From: Halictus rubicundus
Taxonomy: Eukaryota > Arthropoda > Insecta > Hymenoptera > Halictidae
DNA: 64,000 bases
Direction of reading: 5' to 3'
NCBI RefSeq assembly: GCF_050948215.1
Contig: NC_135151.1
Location: forward strand, 21,512,720 to 21,576,719
Shown: one piece after another, positions 1 through 11,900 of the stretch
Layout of the letters: every line of letters starts with the position of its first letter
How positions within the stretch are numbered: position 1 is the first letter of the stretch
The notes under the pieces: generated by a model
The model's input: only the letters and a program-made list of their open reading frames with translations
Database searches by the model: none
What the model was told of the DNA's origin: nothing
Translations under genes and position numbers: made by a program

Positions 1-344
1 TGTTACAGCACCGGCATAGAATAAGCATAGAATACTGCTACACTGAATAAGTTGGAACAGCAACTATTAAAAAACTATAACCTTCACGATAATATTGGTT
101 ATTGCATTATATGACACATGCTCGAATAAAGATATGCTAAGTGTTCGAATAAAGAAAGATTTCAAAATCAACGTCAATCTTTCATTAATCTCAACGTATT
201 TCTACAATGCTACTTTTTCACGATTTTAAAACCAATTCGCTTTACAATCAATTATTTATTAATGCAAAGCAGACAAGATATCAGTGCAGAAATATCTTAC
301 GACGTTAGTTTGCGTTGAAAGAAAGAAAACTTTACATTAGACTC
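1..344. other. AT-rich intergenic DNA, nothing recognised
   Basis: AT-rich DNA with no long open frame, no recognisable transposon end and no tandem repeat on either strand. Confidence 0.5.
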
Positions 345-610
345 TACGATTTTGGACGTGTAGAATCCGTGAACCATTTATCCGTGTTCTTAATACACGT
401 GCAATTATGCACTCTATTCTCCTTGTACACGGATACAGAGTTCCGTGTATTTTTGTTCGAGATGTTAGAAGCGAGATAGCAATAAATCCACGTTCAACTG
501 TTCAACGTTATACTTATCACCGTGTATTAAAATACACGGATACCCGTGTGTTCAATATTGATCCGGATTCGTTTATCACACGTGTATTTACACACATATA
601 CGTGAAATAG
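345..610. repeat. Cluster of CGTGTA/TACACG inverted motifs
   Basis: About ten copies of CGTGTA or its complement TACACG lie in both orientations within 270 bp. One is a perfect palindrome near 521-540 (CCGTGTATT AA AATACACGG). A 67-codon open frame over this region is probably only a by-product of the repeat. It could be a degenerate MITE or a clustered binding site; the sequence does not decide. Confidence 0.45.
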
Positions 611-2243
611 GGGCGTCTACTTTACATCGATGCTTTCCCGTGAGACTTTTTCTACCGAATCTCCCAATGATCCTCTTACCTGATTTTCAGAACTACTATC
701 CAGCGAAAGTTTTGTCCTCGCTGTACCTAAGACCGTCGAGCTCCCATAATCTGCTCTTCCGATCAGCAATTTTTACTCTTCAAACAGGCATCGTGGAAAT
801 GTATAATACAAGGTCCAACAACGTTTCCGAATAGAGTGCACCAATCGATTCGTCCCGGAGCAGCAGCCGCTCAAGATTCGGGTCTCGAAGCCGGGCAGAT
901 AAAGAGTTTTTATATTTTTATCTATGCCGGCACGTTAAGCAAAATCAATCTCGCCGAAGTGGCTGTGACAGATCTCCCTAATAATAGATTTTCCTGCCTT
1001 CACGCTCTTATCATTAAACCGCGCCATAACGGGTGCGTGGATTCTTAACGAGACATTACAGCCGCCGTGACCCGTGACGTCACGTCGAGGCCAATCGATC
1101 GCTTTGAGATCATCTCGGATCCCTTTTCCAGTTCTAGTGTATTCAAGAGATACGGGGCCAATACTTACCAAGCGGCAGAACCTGGAGCCCGGACGAGCCG
1201 GCTTCTAATCCAGGCATACAGCGAAAATTACATTCTCGTCGTGCAAGCGACATTCACGCGGAGAAAAAGGGAGGAGGCTGTGAGCCAGCTCGCGTAGAGG
1301 GTGGCGGAGTGTATTAGCAAGCCTTTCTGGCTCTGATTTTTCCTCGTCTCGTCCCCATTTCTTTTTTTTTTCTTTTCTTATTAAATTCTACCCACCGTGG
1401 AAAGAAAACACGATATTATGGAAACGAGATTCGTTTAAACTTTGATTCCGGGACGCGCTGCGACGCGCTCCAATAAATCGCAATAAACGAACGCCGATGA
1501 TAATATACCGCTCCGACGGTCCCTGTTTGCCAATTTTCAATCGCACGGTGTGCAACGGAATTTCACGATCCCGGTAAATATTTATAATTTCAATATTTAA
1601 AAGAGACGACTCCGGTGAAATAGTCGAGCGACAGGAGATGGGGCGGATGCGTTCGAAATCCGCGTGTCCCGGTGGATATCGAATGATTTCCAGAGAACAA
1701 GTTTCGTGCGACGCATGTAACCGTTCATCAACGGTCTACTCAAAATATTTACCTGACCGTGAGAGATGGAATATAAATAGAATTTGCGCCCTCGCACCCT
1801 GCGACAGGGAACGATAGAGGATTCAGTTAGGAGAATGGCCACAGGCGGGTTGAAGGGGGCTCGAAAGAGCGTTCCGGGAGGAGGCAAAAGGGGTAGTGGA
1901 TGGGAGTGCGAGTCGCGAAGGCCTCATTTCCGCCGGAAACAGAAGTTCCCTCACCCTTGCTCGCCGGAGCAGCCACCCTCTTCGGCCTCTCGCCTTCCTT
2001 GTCTCGTCCAGATGGCAGAGTCCAATCGAATTAAATACATTCCCGAGGATCGTCCAATCGACGACCTCCGGTGGCGGTTTTTGTCTGGCAGTTGTTCTGC
2101 CAATACCACTGTCATTTCTTTCCTCCCCTCGGTGTTGCCAGGATCGAATAATTTGCTTCACGATAATTGTTTTTCTTTTTTCACTATTTTCCGCACTCTT
2201 TCTTCCTGGTTCTTCTCTTTTTTTATTTTAGTGGAACCGGGTG
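611..2243. other. Intergenic, mixed GC, no gene recognised
   Basis: Moderately GC-rich DNA with overlapping open frames on both strands (for example 1784-2320 plus and 1823-2161 minus). None shows a recognisable domain, and their overlap on opposite strands fits base composition rather than coding. The longest one runs into a transposon end at 2249. Confidence 0.45.
1075..1082. promoter_or_regulatory. Palindromic CRE-like site
   Basis: TGACGTCA, the full cAMP-response-element palindrome (CREB/ATF type bZIP), lies inside a run of CGTGAC/GTCACG steps. There is no adjacent gene start to tie it to, so its role is unknown. Confidence 0.25.
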
Positions 2244-2248
2244 CGCCG

Positions 2249-2757
2249 CACGGTGGGCAATTTGGACGAAATCGGTTTCAAAATCAAAGAACTTTCGATA
2301 GAAATGAGGTAGAGCGATGAAATTTGTTTTAAATTAAAGCTGAAACTTTGTAGAATGTGAGAAAGTAGGGAGATTATGGTACGAACGCTTTTTAACCTTG
2401 AGAAAATTCGTTAAACTTGCACAATTTCAAGAAAATTGTGGTTTTTCCAATACCACGCGCGGAAAAAATTTTTTTTAAACATGATACACATCATTTCCCA
2501 TAGATTTTTTCACGCTGATTCCAAATCTGGTCTCAAAATTTGTCTACGACCTCAGGATTTTGCAAAAAATAGATTTTAGTGACAGAAACTAATGAAATCA
2601 TTTTTTCGTTGAAATGATTCGATGGTAATAATCTCCCTATTTTTCCCATATTCTACAAAGCTTCAGCTTTAATTTAAAAAAAATTTTATCGCTCTACCTC
2701 ATTCCTATTGAAAGTTCCTTGATTTTGAATCCGATTTTGTCCAAATTGCCCACTGTG
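2249..2757. mobile_element. Transib-like foldback MITE, 509 bp
   Basis: The ends are CACGGTGGGC on the left and the complement of CACAGTGGGC on the right, and the arms continue as long inverted repeats. Both sides are flanked by the same five bases, CGCCG (2244-2248 and 2758-2762), a clean target duplication. A sister copy with the same ends and length lies at 37370-37879. CAC-type heptamer ends with a 5-bp GC-rich duplication are typical of Transib transposons. No transposase is encoded, so it is non-autonomous. The superfamily is assigned from the ends only. Confidence 0.8.
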
Positions 2758-3203
2758 CGCCGTAGCACGTCGAGCATATCGAAAATTCATTAGAGCCCTT
2801 GTAATTAGGTAATCAGAGAAGTGTAATTAGGTCGAGAAGGAGATCCTTCCGCCGATTTCTTTACGCTACTCACTCATTGGATAATTTTGTTCCGAATGTT
2901 CCGCGATTTCACGTATCGACGCGTCTTCGATTCTTTGATGGAGGAGGAAGAGGAAGGGACCAATTGTTACTCGGCCTTTTCTTTTCTCTCTGGGACGTTT
3001 ATTTCCGCGGTGGTCCGGAGAGAGTTTTCGCGAGTGCAAGCATATTTTAGATCGTCGTGGAATCGAGGCTCACCGCTAGTTCCGCGTTATATTATTTAAA
3101 AAAGTTTCCCTGCCCGGGTAGACCATCCATTATCCGCAACTCTGATAAATCCGGCCGGGCGTTCCAGCTCCTTGTGTTTGGCGGATATATCAAGGTTTCC
3201 TTG
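2758..3203. other. Intergenic, no gene recognised
   Basis: Short open frames only (2887-3099 and 3057-3281 plus), without a domain or splice context. The second runs into the transposon that starts at 3204. Confidence 0.4.
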
Positions 3204-3854
3204 TACAGGGTGTCAAAAAATTATATGTCACGGCCAGCATGGCGTGATTCTACACCTACGATTTGGTGGGAATTGACATAAAAAACTCCCCGCAAAATTG
3301 ACCTTGACCTTGAAAATCAAGGTCAAAGAACAACCTTTTCTTTATTTTAATCGTGTTCTACTGGTCATAAGGATCAACTTTGCGAAAGAAACCATGGGTC
3401 GCATCTCAACTCTTAAAAAACGATGTTGCATTTCTTATCATTCTTGCAGCTTCTTTCTTTGATTCTGTAGTTAGGGAAATAGGAGTATCATGATCGTGAT
3501 AATTTCATACCCAACGAGATAGCTTACTGATGGTACCCGCTGTATGATAGTACGCTATTTACTTATATATTGGTGCTGGATGTAAACAATTTACAAATAA
3601 AGAAGCTGCAAAAATTACAAGAAATGCAACATTATTTTTTAAGTGAACGGTTGAGATGCGACCCATGGTTTCTTTCACAAAGTTGATCCTTATGACCAGT
3701 AGAACACGATTAAAAAGAAATTTTTGTTTTTTTGACCTTGATTTTCAAGGTCAAGGTCAATTTTGCGGGGAGTTTTTTATGTCAATTTCCACCAAATCGT
3801 AGGTGTAGAATCACGCTACGGTGGCCGTCACATATAATTTTTTGACACCCTGTA
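3204..3854. mobile_element. Tc1/mariner-like foldback MITE, TACAGGGTGTCAAAAAA family
   Basis: It begins TACAGGGTGTC and ends GACACCCTGTA, with arms that pair for more than 150 bp and TA on both sides. Each arm carries overlapping TCAAGGTCA motifs next to a block of G and C (CCCCGCAAAATTG). Copies of the same family lie at 30226-30904 and 25886-26176, and a half copy at 5010-5159. There is no transposase frame. TA targets and CAGGG ends suggest mobilisation by a Tc1/mariner transposase (inference). Confidence 0.85.
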
Positions 3855-5009
3855 CAGTCGCTTTCGCGGTCTCCTGTTCTCCTCGCCTCTTCCCTTCTCC
3901 ATCATTTTAGACTCGACAGCGGTTGCAGGGGCAGACAAGCAAACCCGATAAATTGCGAGATTTTTCCATGGACACTTCAAGTGACGCGTCGTCCTCGAAT
4001 GTTTCCTGTTTCTTGACAAAATGTTGTGTCAAAGGTAACTTACGATTCGGGTGAAAGCGTCACCTTATTATCAGATTGTGAATCTTTATGCAAATCAAGA
4101 ATTTCCCGAGTCAATGCTCGGAAACAGAAATTCGTTGAAAATGTATTTTTCTTTCAATCATTTTGATAAGTCGAAAATAGTGTAACATTATTCGGAAATT
4201 GAATGGAAACCTCGAATAAGGGTCTCCGTTGCATGTGTCGTTGTTTCCGTTCAATTCTTCTAACGTCTTCAATTCATTTTCTCTAATTAGTATCGCCATA
4301 GATGAAGTTTCGTGTTTTCCAAATTGAATTAGAAAGATCTGGCAGGATCAAGGGTGTTTCTTCAATTTTCACATTTTTTTGAGAAATTGATATACAGCAA
4401 AATATTCTGTTGTTCACATTTACTACAAATATTTTTCAATGACACGTTTCTGGTATTAGATGTTGGTGGTGATTTTGCAACATCGTATTGTTGTGTTAGA
4501 TTTATTGAACATCCAACATGTCAAGTTTCACAATTGTACGATATTTGTTTCCGATTGTTGATACTAGATGTTTCCGTTTTGACAACATCACGATATTATG
4601 TTCCCAGTATATACTATGTCAATTGCATACTGGGTCATTACGAATAGCAGACTACGGGTTTCTATACAAAATAAAAATTGTCTACGTTAATTGGATGAAA
4701 CTGGAGCCGAATAGAAGTTTATTTTTTCATTTTTATAATTTTAGTTCGTCGGAAATAATGTATTGATTAATTTCTCATAAACGTGCATTATTAATATATG
4801 TACGTGTTGTATTAGGGAATACATTGCTCGCATAAATAGTTCATATAATGGACCTTCACATAATGGTGATTCTGCTGTAATATCATGAGCCAATCTGTAG
4901 TTTCCTCGAGCTTCGTCATTAGCACGCTATTTATAATATTTTCTCATTATAAATGTAAACATGTTGTGAATAACGCCAGTTTAACCATTATCGAAGCTTC
5001 AGGATATCG
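3855..5009. other. Intergenic; fragment of a GACTGCGGAT-type MITE
   Basis: No gene recognised. Around 4076-4192 there is a degenerate half of the GACTGCGGAT family (aatctttatgcaaa near its end), including a single copy of the segment that is amplified four times at 14596-14791. The rest is unique AT-rich sequence. Confidence 0.4.
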
Positions 5010-5159
5010 GGTCATTTGCGACCCGTGGTTCCTTTCGCAAAGTCGATCCTGACGATGAAATAGAAAAAAATTGACCATTTTTTCAATGAAATTTTCACCC
5101 AACCAAAGTTGTAAAATCACGGCTATCGGTTTATGCCAGCAATATGTATACACCCTGTA
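5010..5159. mobile_element. Half copy of the 3204 Tc1-like MITE family
   Basis: The segment gcgacccgtggttcctttcg and the following bases match the inner right arm of the element at 3204-3854. It ends with a terminal CACCCTGTA and TA at 5158-5159. The left half is missing, so this is a truncated relic. Confidence 0.6.
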
Positions 5160-6801
5160 CAAGCCGCGCGCAAGTGTAAATTAATGTGAGGGTTGGAGGT
5201 TTAATAACTGCTATCGTTATTAATTGGTCAATTATCCGGGCAATTAATACCGGATCGAACACGGCACGTGTGCATGGACTAAAATCGTATGTTGTTAATG
5301 GATTTTGTAAATTGGATTCGCGAATTTTACAAATCGATGTCCTCCGGAATAAATTCTTGAAAACGTCTCGGACGTACGCTTCGTCTTCAGCATCCAGCCG
5401 GCGCGGAAAGTCCAAGATTTCTCTCTTCCACCGTCCAAAGATTTTCACACGTGAGTTATAGATTCTGGGGTAGTAGTAACTGTAGCTTGGCGAGGTAGGG
5501 AAATCGTAGGGATGATAAATCCTTGTTAAATCCGTAAAAAAAAGAGACAGAACCTATGGCAAGCGTTAGGGAGTGGCGACGCAGCACTAGCACCCTCCTC
5601 TTCTGCTTCTCTTCCCCGAAGATTCTGCTACTTGCAAAATATCTTAACAATACATGAACAATCACGACATAAATTAAGAATTTTACATTGTTGCATATAA
5701 ATGGACGATACGTTGAAATATAATCGTGTTTTAAGAATCACTGTTTTATGTTATTGCATATAAATGGACGACACTTTGAAATATAATCGTGTTTTGTAAT
5801 ATTATTCTGTGAAATGTATTTATTGTATTCACTCGAATGATTATTGTATAGCAATATAGCCTCTTCCGAATAAGATGTTATTGTTTAATATTACATTAAT
5901 ATGGATACAGCTTTAAACAACGGTCAAATCGAAAAACATGGAATGTGCCAATTGTTGCAAATATTTTTCAACGTGTTGAAAAATAGTTAAACACATAGAA
6001 TATAGAGCAAAATCAAATTATTTCAGGATAAATCACGTTTCGTTTCCAAAATACAAACGACGTTGTTTCATAAGGTGCGTTACGTCAGTAGTGGAATTGA
6101 ACACTGACAAAATGGTCGTCTCTTGTGACACACAGCATAATAGAACTAGCGAATGAGGGTGATTATGTCACTATGCTCTACTATTGCATTGTTCATTTAA
6201 AAAAAAACTTTTGAATGATGTATTACAGCGTCATATACCACTATCAAAGTTCTGCTAGTGCTATTTATTCAAAATTTTAAATACATTGAAAAATTTTTAA
6301 GTAAAGAAAAATTAGACTAGAAAAATTTAGGCGCACTTTGCGGTTTAATTATTGTTTAAACATGTTTACCTACTGATAATGTAATATCGAGCTATGGCAC
6401 CTTCACCATTCAGAAAAATTAACGGAATACTATTAGTTAGAACTATATATAACTGTTACTGTTAAAGCACGAGATGTTTTCAAAGTTGAGCGTTTCCTTT
6501 AAGCATGGATTTTCTCGAAAAATAGTAATGAAGAAAATCGTAGTAATTAAAAACAGTTTAATTCATAATTTACAAATGACAAGTTCAATACGTACTAAAA
6601 AATCTAATTTAACAAAACCACCGTACCATGTGTACACAATTTAAACACCGATGTACGTAATTATCAGACTGCGGACGTACTAATGACACTAATGATTAGA
6701 TCAAGTACAAGACAGTAAAAACATTTGAAGAATTTAAAGATACTATTATATTAGATCTATGCAGAAGTTTTAGTCTTTTTTAACCGGTCATACATAATGA
6801 C
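5160..6801. other. AT-rich intergenic, no gene recognised
   Basis: Two overlapping opposite-strand frames at 5131-5461 have no recognisable domain. Apart from the small direct repeat at 5691-5795, nothing repetitive was recognised. Confidence 0.45.
5691..5795. repeat. Two-copy direct repeat, 42-bp unit, 63-bp period
   Basis: The segments 5691-5732 and 5754-5795 share ttgcatataaatggacga and continue with two mismatches. It is a local duplication of unknown origin. Confidence 0.75.
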
Positions 6802-6984
6802 TAGACTGCGAATCTTTATGCAAAATAAAATTGTTTTACCAGAATTGCAACGAACTGAAGTGAAATAATTTTCTTTCTTATTATGTTTAGCAAATTGAAA
6901 ATAACATAACAGTGTGTTTAAATTTTTGCTATTTAAAATCACACCTACTAATTTTTGCCGTAAATGCATAAAATCCACAGTCTA
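6802..6984. mobile_element. MITE of the GACTGCGGAT family
   Basis: It starts TAGACTGCGAATCTTTATGC and ends in the complement of GACTGTGGATTTTATGCA, with TA at each end. The two arms are not identical inside: one continues ATCTTTATGCAAAATAAAA, the other ATTTTATGCATTTA. The other five copies share this asymmetry. TA targets suggest the Tc1/mariner group. Confidence 0.8.
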
Positions 6985-7069
6985 ATAATGACTTATAATT
7001 GTTATAATCTCCTGCCTTTTTGTGCAACCGTTTGTTTGCTACCTTTATACCTCGTACACTACCGCTCAA

Positions 7070-7265
7070 AAATATCGTCGATGAACTCGTATTTAATTTT
7101 AGTGTAGTATTGGCAAGTTCCACATACGTAATTTTTAATTTAGAACGTTAGATATTTCATAAGAAACGAATGAAAATCGATTTTAGTCACTATTTCAGCC
7201 ACTGAAATAACCTTTATGCAATGCTAATACATATTTCGCAAGTGTCCGGATACTTTTGAGCGGTA
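7070..7265. mobile_element. MITE with TACCGCTCAAAA ends
   Basis: The left end TACCGCTCAAAAATATC faces a right end GATACTTTTGAGCGGTA, with TA target bases at 7070-7071 and 7264-7265. Ends of the form CCGCTCAAAAGTATC are typical of Tc1/mariner-derived MITEs. About 196 bp, no coding capacity. Confidence 0.8.
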
Positions 7266-7346
7266 ATCTATATATCGCGTATAACTGAAAGGAATAAGAC
7301 AAAGGCTAAAAACTGTTGCAAACGCCCAACATTATTTCCTACTAGT

Positions 7347-7576
7347 TCGCCCTTAGCACTCGGCGCTATTTTCATTCCAGAACTAGATTTCTCTCCCGTA
7401 TTAGAATATTATCATTTCGTTCATACGAAACTGATCCGATTACCACATATAATATTCAAACGTTTAATACTCTATTCAATACAAATTTTGTAATATTTTT
7501 TTTAAATTTCTTTGAAATAATGGCACAATAATTTCTAGTGGTGCTTCAGAATCACCACTCGAGTGCAGAGGGTTAA
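7347..7576. mobile_element. piggyBac-like MITE, CCCTTAGCACTCG family
   Basis: The left arm begins CCCTTAGCACTCGGCGC and the right end is CGAGTGCAGAGGGTTAA. It is clearly homologous along its length to 47772-48020, which has TTAA on both sides. Here the left TTAA is lost (TTCG). TTAA targets suggest piggyBac-type mobilisation. Confidence 0.75.
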
Positions 7577-8487
7577 AAATATTAAAACTAGAAGTAAATG
7601 TCACAGTGGCTCCAGTACCTCCAAATTACTCCGTACAACCTTTATTTCGCCTAAAAATCGGTACTCTAGTAATACCAAGGAATAAATCGAGTAAACGTAT
7701 CTCCGCCGATCCCCTAATCCCGGGTCGGTGGAAATTTATTTACACGGTGTCCCGCAATCGAGTCTCGGAATCACGGACTCGTGGAAGGTGGGAGGACAGT
7801 AAGTGGAGCATTAAGTTCGAAATTTCGGTACACGACGTACACAATCGGGGCGGTATATGCGCTATTCTTGGTGGACGAGTCCAAGAGCACTTGATAGGCT
7901 AAGTAAATCAGAGGCCTTTGGTCAAGAGTAGAGCCTCCACTCCGTACAGAGGGGTTCACGATGGCGGAGGGGCAGGGGGGAGGGGATTGGGAGAAGCAAT
8001 AGTGGTGGCAGGAGCAACAAAGGGTTGGCTAAGAGCCTCTTCACCGACCGCTCGCTCGCTTCCTCCGACCACCAAAGCATCACCTACTTCTCGCTGCAGC
8101 GAGGCTTGCTTGCCCCGTGATGTGATTGCTACCGAAATGTGTTTACCGTAAACCGTATCAAACTGTCGAGGTCGACCATCACCGTTACCATGTCTTTTCC
8201 CCGTGCAACATCGATAAAAGTAGGCATCCGTCCCTATCGATTCGGCAACGGCCGTGCCGTCGCATCCGTTCGTCTCCTGGAGCTTTGAAGTGCCCCTTTT
8301 ACCCTTTGTCTGGTACCCGCTAGTTTAGAAGTTCCCGGTGCGGTTGCTAGCCGGGAAACAGCGTGCCGAAGTTTACCTCCTCCCCTCCCCTCTCCCCCAC
8401 CCCATGAGGCCCCGGTAACGTTGTTATTTGCGAAAGCTCGGTCGCTTTCTTCTCTTTCTTCTTCCTTCTTTCCCTCTCCCCCGCCCT
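7577..8487. other. GC-rich 3' flank of the otopetrin gene
   Basis: No separate gene recognised. GC-rich DNA with opposite-strand overlapping frames and pyrimidine-rich tracts on the plus strand near 8380-8480. Part of it may be 3' UTR of the minus-strand otopetrin gene. Confidence 0.4.
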
Positions 8488-8493
8488 TTTAAT
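8488..8493 (-). terminator. Candidate poly(A) signal for the otopetrin gene
   Basis: ATTAAA on the minus strand, about 200 bp past the stop codon at 8697, is the nearest variant poly(A) hexamer. The nearest AATAAA hexamers on that strand are further away, near 7640 and 7736. Position is the only support. Confidence 0.3.
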
Positions 8494-8696
8494 AGCTCGG
8501 TAATTAAAGGGATGGCCGAACGGTAATGTAGTTTGGCGGCGCTTGCTCAAATTTTGCCATCCGCCCCGCCATCCTTATGCAACGGCGGCGCTGCCGTGGC
8601 GGGTTGTTAAAAGACACTCCGTTGCTCGCCTAACTTCTCTGCGTACGTGTATTCGCGAGTTACACGGGCCGAAACAAATTTGTCCGTTGCACCGTT

Positions 8697-8987
8697 TCAG
8701 AACGGCGTTTGCACGACGCTGGTCGACCGACATTTGTAACAAGTTTTCCATATTTCGAACAGGCAAATGGCCGAGTGGAATCTGTAGAATATCGCCAGCG
8801 GCATTGACACGTGGGTGATGATCGTCCACGCCCACACGCCGAAGAACTGCAAATGATCGGGACGAACACCGGCGCGGGATTTCTCGAGCGTGTTCACCGT
8901 CCAGAGCGCGATGTTGACGACTATGAGGAAGGTGATCAGCTCCTTGCCGGGTTTGTCGTTTCTCGAGCAACGCCTTCCCCACGCGAT
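8697..8987 (-). CDS. OtopL: OtopL exon 8 (terminal)
   Basis: The acceptor TTTCTAG precedes ATC GCG TGG, phase 0, after a short 78-bp intron. The exon encodes residues 476-571: a basic loop (WGRRCSRNDKPGKE), helix 11 (LITFLIVVNIALWTV) and helix 12 (VWAWTIITHVSMPLAIFYRF), then HSAICLFEIWKTCYK and a short tail with a stop at 8697. Family members also end soon after this last helix, so this is taken as the terminal exon. Confidence 0.92.
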   Translation of the reverse strand: MAWGRRCSRNDKPGKELITFLIVVNIALWTVNTLEKSRAGVRPDHLQFFGVWAWTIITHVSMPLAIFYRFHSAICLFEIWKTCYKCRSTSVVQTPF

Positions 8988-11900
8988 CTAGAAAATTACG
9001 CGAAATTGAAGCTACTCGAGGAAAATGATTAGCTCCGGCTAAAGCGGATCGATCCGGCCGCTTACTTTAATGAGCAAAGTTTGGCTGGTGCTCTGCATCA
9101 ACGCCAATAAATCCGTGATCAACGAGAGCACCCAAGTCGGGCCCATCGTTAATATATCACCGACCACGCCGAAAAGACAGTGCAGATAGACGCCGGCCTG
9201 CGCCGCTGCCAATAGCGTCGTGTCCAGCTCCGACGGTTTGATTATTTTTTGCTGGAGCTCCTGCAGCTTCACTGTTCCGGCGATCGAGGCGAGCATACCT
9301 GTAAACTTTCCACGTTAACGGACGCTTTGTTTAACAGAGTATATATGCTGCTCGACGGATATGTACTCTGTACCTAACGCTAATATAGTGGCATCCAATG
9401 CAGTGACCTGCACGATAGCTATTTTCATCTTGGCCTCCTTCAGGACGAAGAACATAATCAGACTTAATATCGTCGCTGCGACCACCAATATCCCGCCGAA
9501 CAAACCTCTGGAAACCAGTTTCGATCAATTCAAAATCATTTAGAAGAGAAATTATTTCTAAACTAGTAGTCCGCGATAAGGTAGAGTGACCACGTTACCG
9601 ACAAAAATAGGTGAAAAATGGTTTCACGTGCCTCAACTTTTCGTCCTTATATGAGAATATTTTTCGCTGGGAAAAGCCTACTAACACTAGGTTCACGGAG
9701 CACTAAAAATGACTATTTTACATTTATAAAAATAACACGAATGTATTACCTATCCAAAATGAATGTACCCAAGGAAATCAATTTGCTAAATAATTCCTCA
9801 TGGATGCATCTCTACAAACTCAATATTCGTAAGTTAAAAACATTAGAATCCGTAATTCTGACGGGTCCCATAAATCTATGGCCAAGACTCCGTAGATTCG
9901 CGATAAGGTAGAGTGACTACGTTACCGACAAAAATCGGCGAAAAATGGTTTCACGCGCCTCAAGTTTTCGTCCTTATATGAGAATATTTTTCGCTGGGAA
10001 AAGCCTATTAACACTAGGTTCACGGAGCACTAAAAATGACTATTTTACATTTATAAAAATAACACGAATGTATTACCTATCCAAAATGAATGTACCCAAG
10101 GAAATCAATTTGCTAAATAATTCCTCATGGATGCATCTCTACAAACTCAATATTCGTAAGTTAAAAACATTAGAATCCGTAATTCTGACGGGTCCCATAA
10201 ATCTATGGCCAAGACTCCGTAGATTCGCGATAAGGTAGAGTGACCACGTTACCGACAAAAATCGGCGAAAAATGGTTTCACGCGCCTCAACTTTTCGTCC
10301 TTGTATGAGAATATTTTTCGCTGGGAAAGGGCTCGTTCGAAAGAGGAAGGTCCATTCAAGCATTTTTATGCCATTGCTAGAAAATATCTCCAGCTACGAA
10401 TTGAGCTATATTTTGGTCTTGATTCTCTGCGAAATAAAGCCAAAAACTTGAAGCACGTTTCTTAAATGTGACAAGTTTAGTCACAGACTTGAGACCCGTC
10501 GGATCAAGACCAAGTCCGATCTTAAGTCACGTGACTACCCTTGGCTGTTAACATGATTAACATTGACAGCGATAATTAGATCATATTCGTTCTTTACAAT
10601 CGAATTAAAGCTATTAAAAAATGACATATGGAACTATGGTAATTTCTCAAATAGTTCATCGAACGATGTCCGCGCCATGTCAAAATAATTGAAAAATTGG
10701 TCCTCGTCTGAGCGCGTAAAATGTACCTTCTAATATTCTGATCTGTTTATAGGGTGTACCCAATGCTTTCTTGATTTTTTCTTTCTCATTTTTCATAAAC
10801 TATAAACGAAAATAGACGGTTCTACATCGGCCATCTTGTTGTACACCGTGTACCGATTGGAGAAAGTTACGCAGAACAAAACCAACGCTCCACAGTGTCG
10901 CGAATGGCCATTTTAGGTGGATATTCTTCTTTCGGAATGTTTACTGAGCCTAATTATACCCATAATAATTCCTTTAATAGCGATATAAGTGTCGAAATCA
11001 ATACGTGAAAACTGCGAACCGTATAATATTTTTCAATATAAATATTATTTTTAAAGGTTCCACATATGTTGAATCTCATCTCATGACCTAACAGAAAATT
11101 TCAATCGGTTTTGAAGAAGCATGAAACAATCTATGATTTTTTTCCACCTAGAATGGCCATTCGCGACACTGTGCGCTCGTGTGATCCTGGCCTTAAGGGG
11201 GCCGGCATGGTTTGAAATCCACATACGTATGCAAGTGTCAAAATCTTGACAAATTGATGCTTCAATATTGCAATGAGCAGTTTAAAACTGGTCACTTGTG
11301 TTTCCTAAAAGTCCAATCTAAGTTTGCCTGGAGCCCAAATTGCGAATTTCCACCTCACCCTGGAGTAATTTGCAATATTCGGCAGAAAATTCGCTTTCTG
11401 AAGCAAGTATGACGTCACAAGATGGCTGCCGCTGAGAGATTCTTCTCTTAAATTCGAGAGATTTAGTGTTCGTATCGAAAAAAAGGCTCTGTATAGACGT
11501 AGCAAAAACATGTAAAAACACGGTGGTATGCATTTTTAATTGATTACTTACTTATTTAAGACGTAAAATGTCTAGAAAAAAGGCACAATTTTGCGGTTCC
11601 GCTTAAGGGCGACGACCTTAAAGCTTGGATAGGACGGCACGAAAGAGTGACTTAAAATCCGAACGGTAACGGTATCGCATGAACAAATGACCGGGGGGGG
11701 TGGGGGGCGTCTTATTGATTTAATTAAATTCCTGTCTGACCTGTGAGAGCTGCTGCAATCTATGCTAAGATGATACGAAGATCTCGTCGAGCTTTCGCCC
11801 TTTGCGTCCGTCTTTTCGTCCACCCTCTTCCACATCTCGAACAGTATCACTGCGCAAATTAAACTGAATTCAATTGTGCATGGAAAAAGGAAGGGGCTGG

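Noticed and set aside
1784..2320. 178-codon plus-strand ORF
   Set aside because: No domain, overlaps minus-strand ORFs, and runs into a transposon end at 2249.
9618..10238. Two identical 97-codon ORFs as duplicated genes
   Set aside because: They lie in the 327-bp tandem repeat and read through a decayed MITE.
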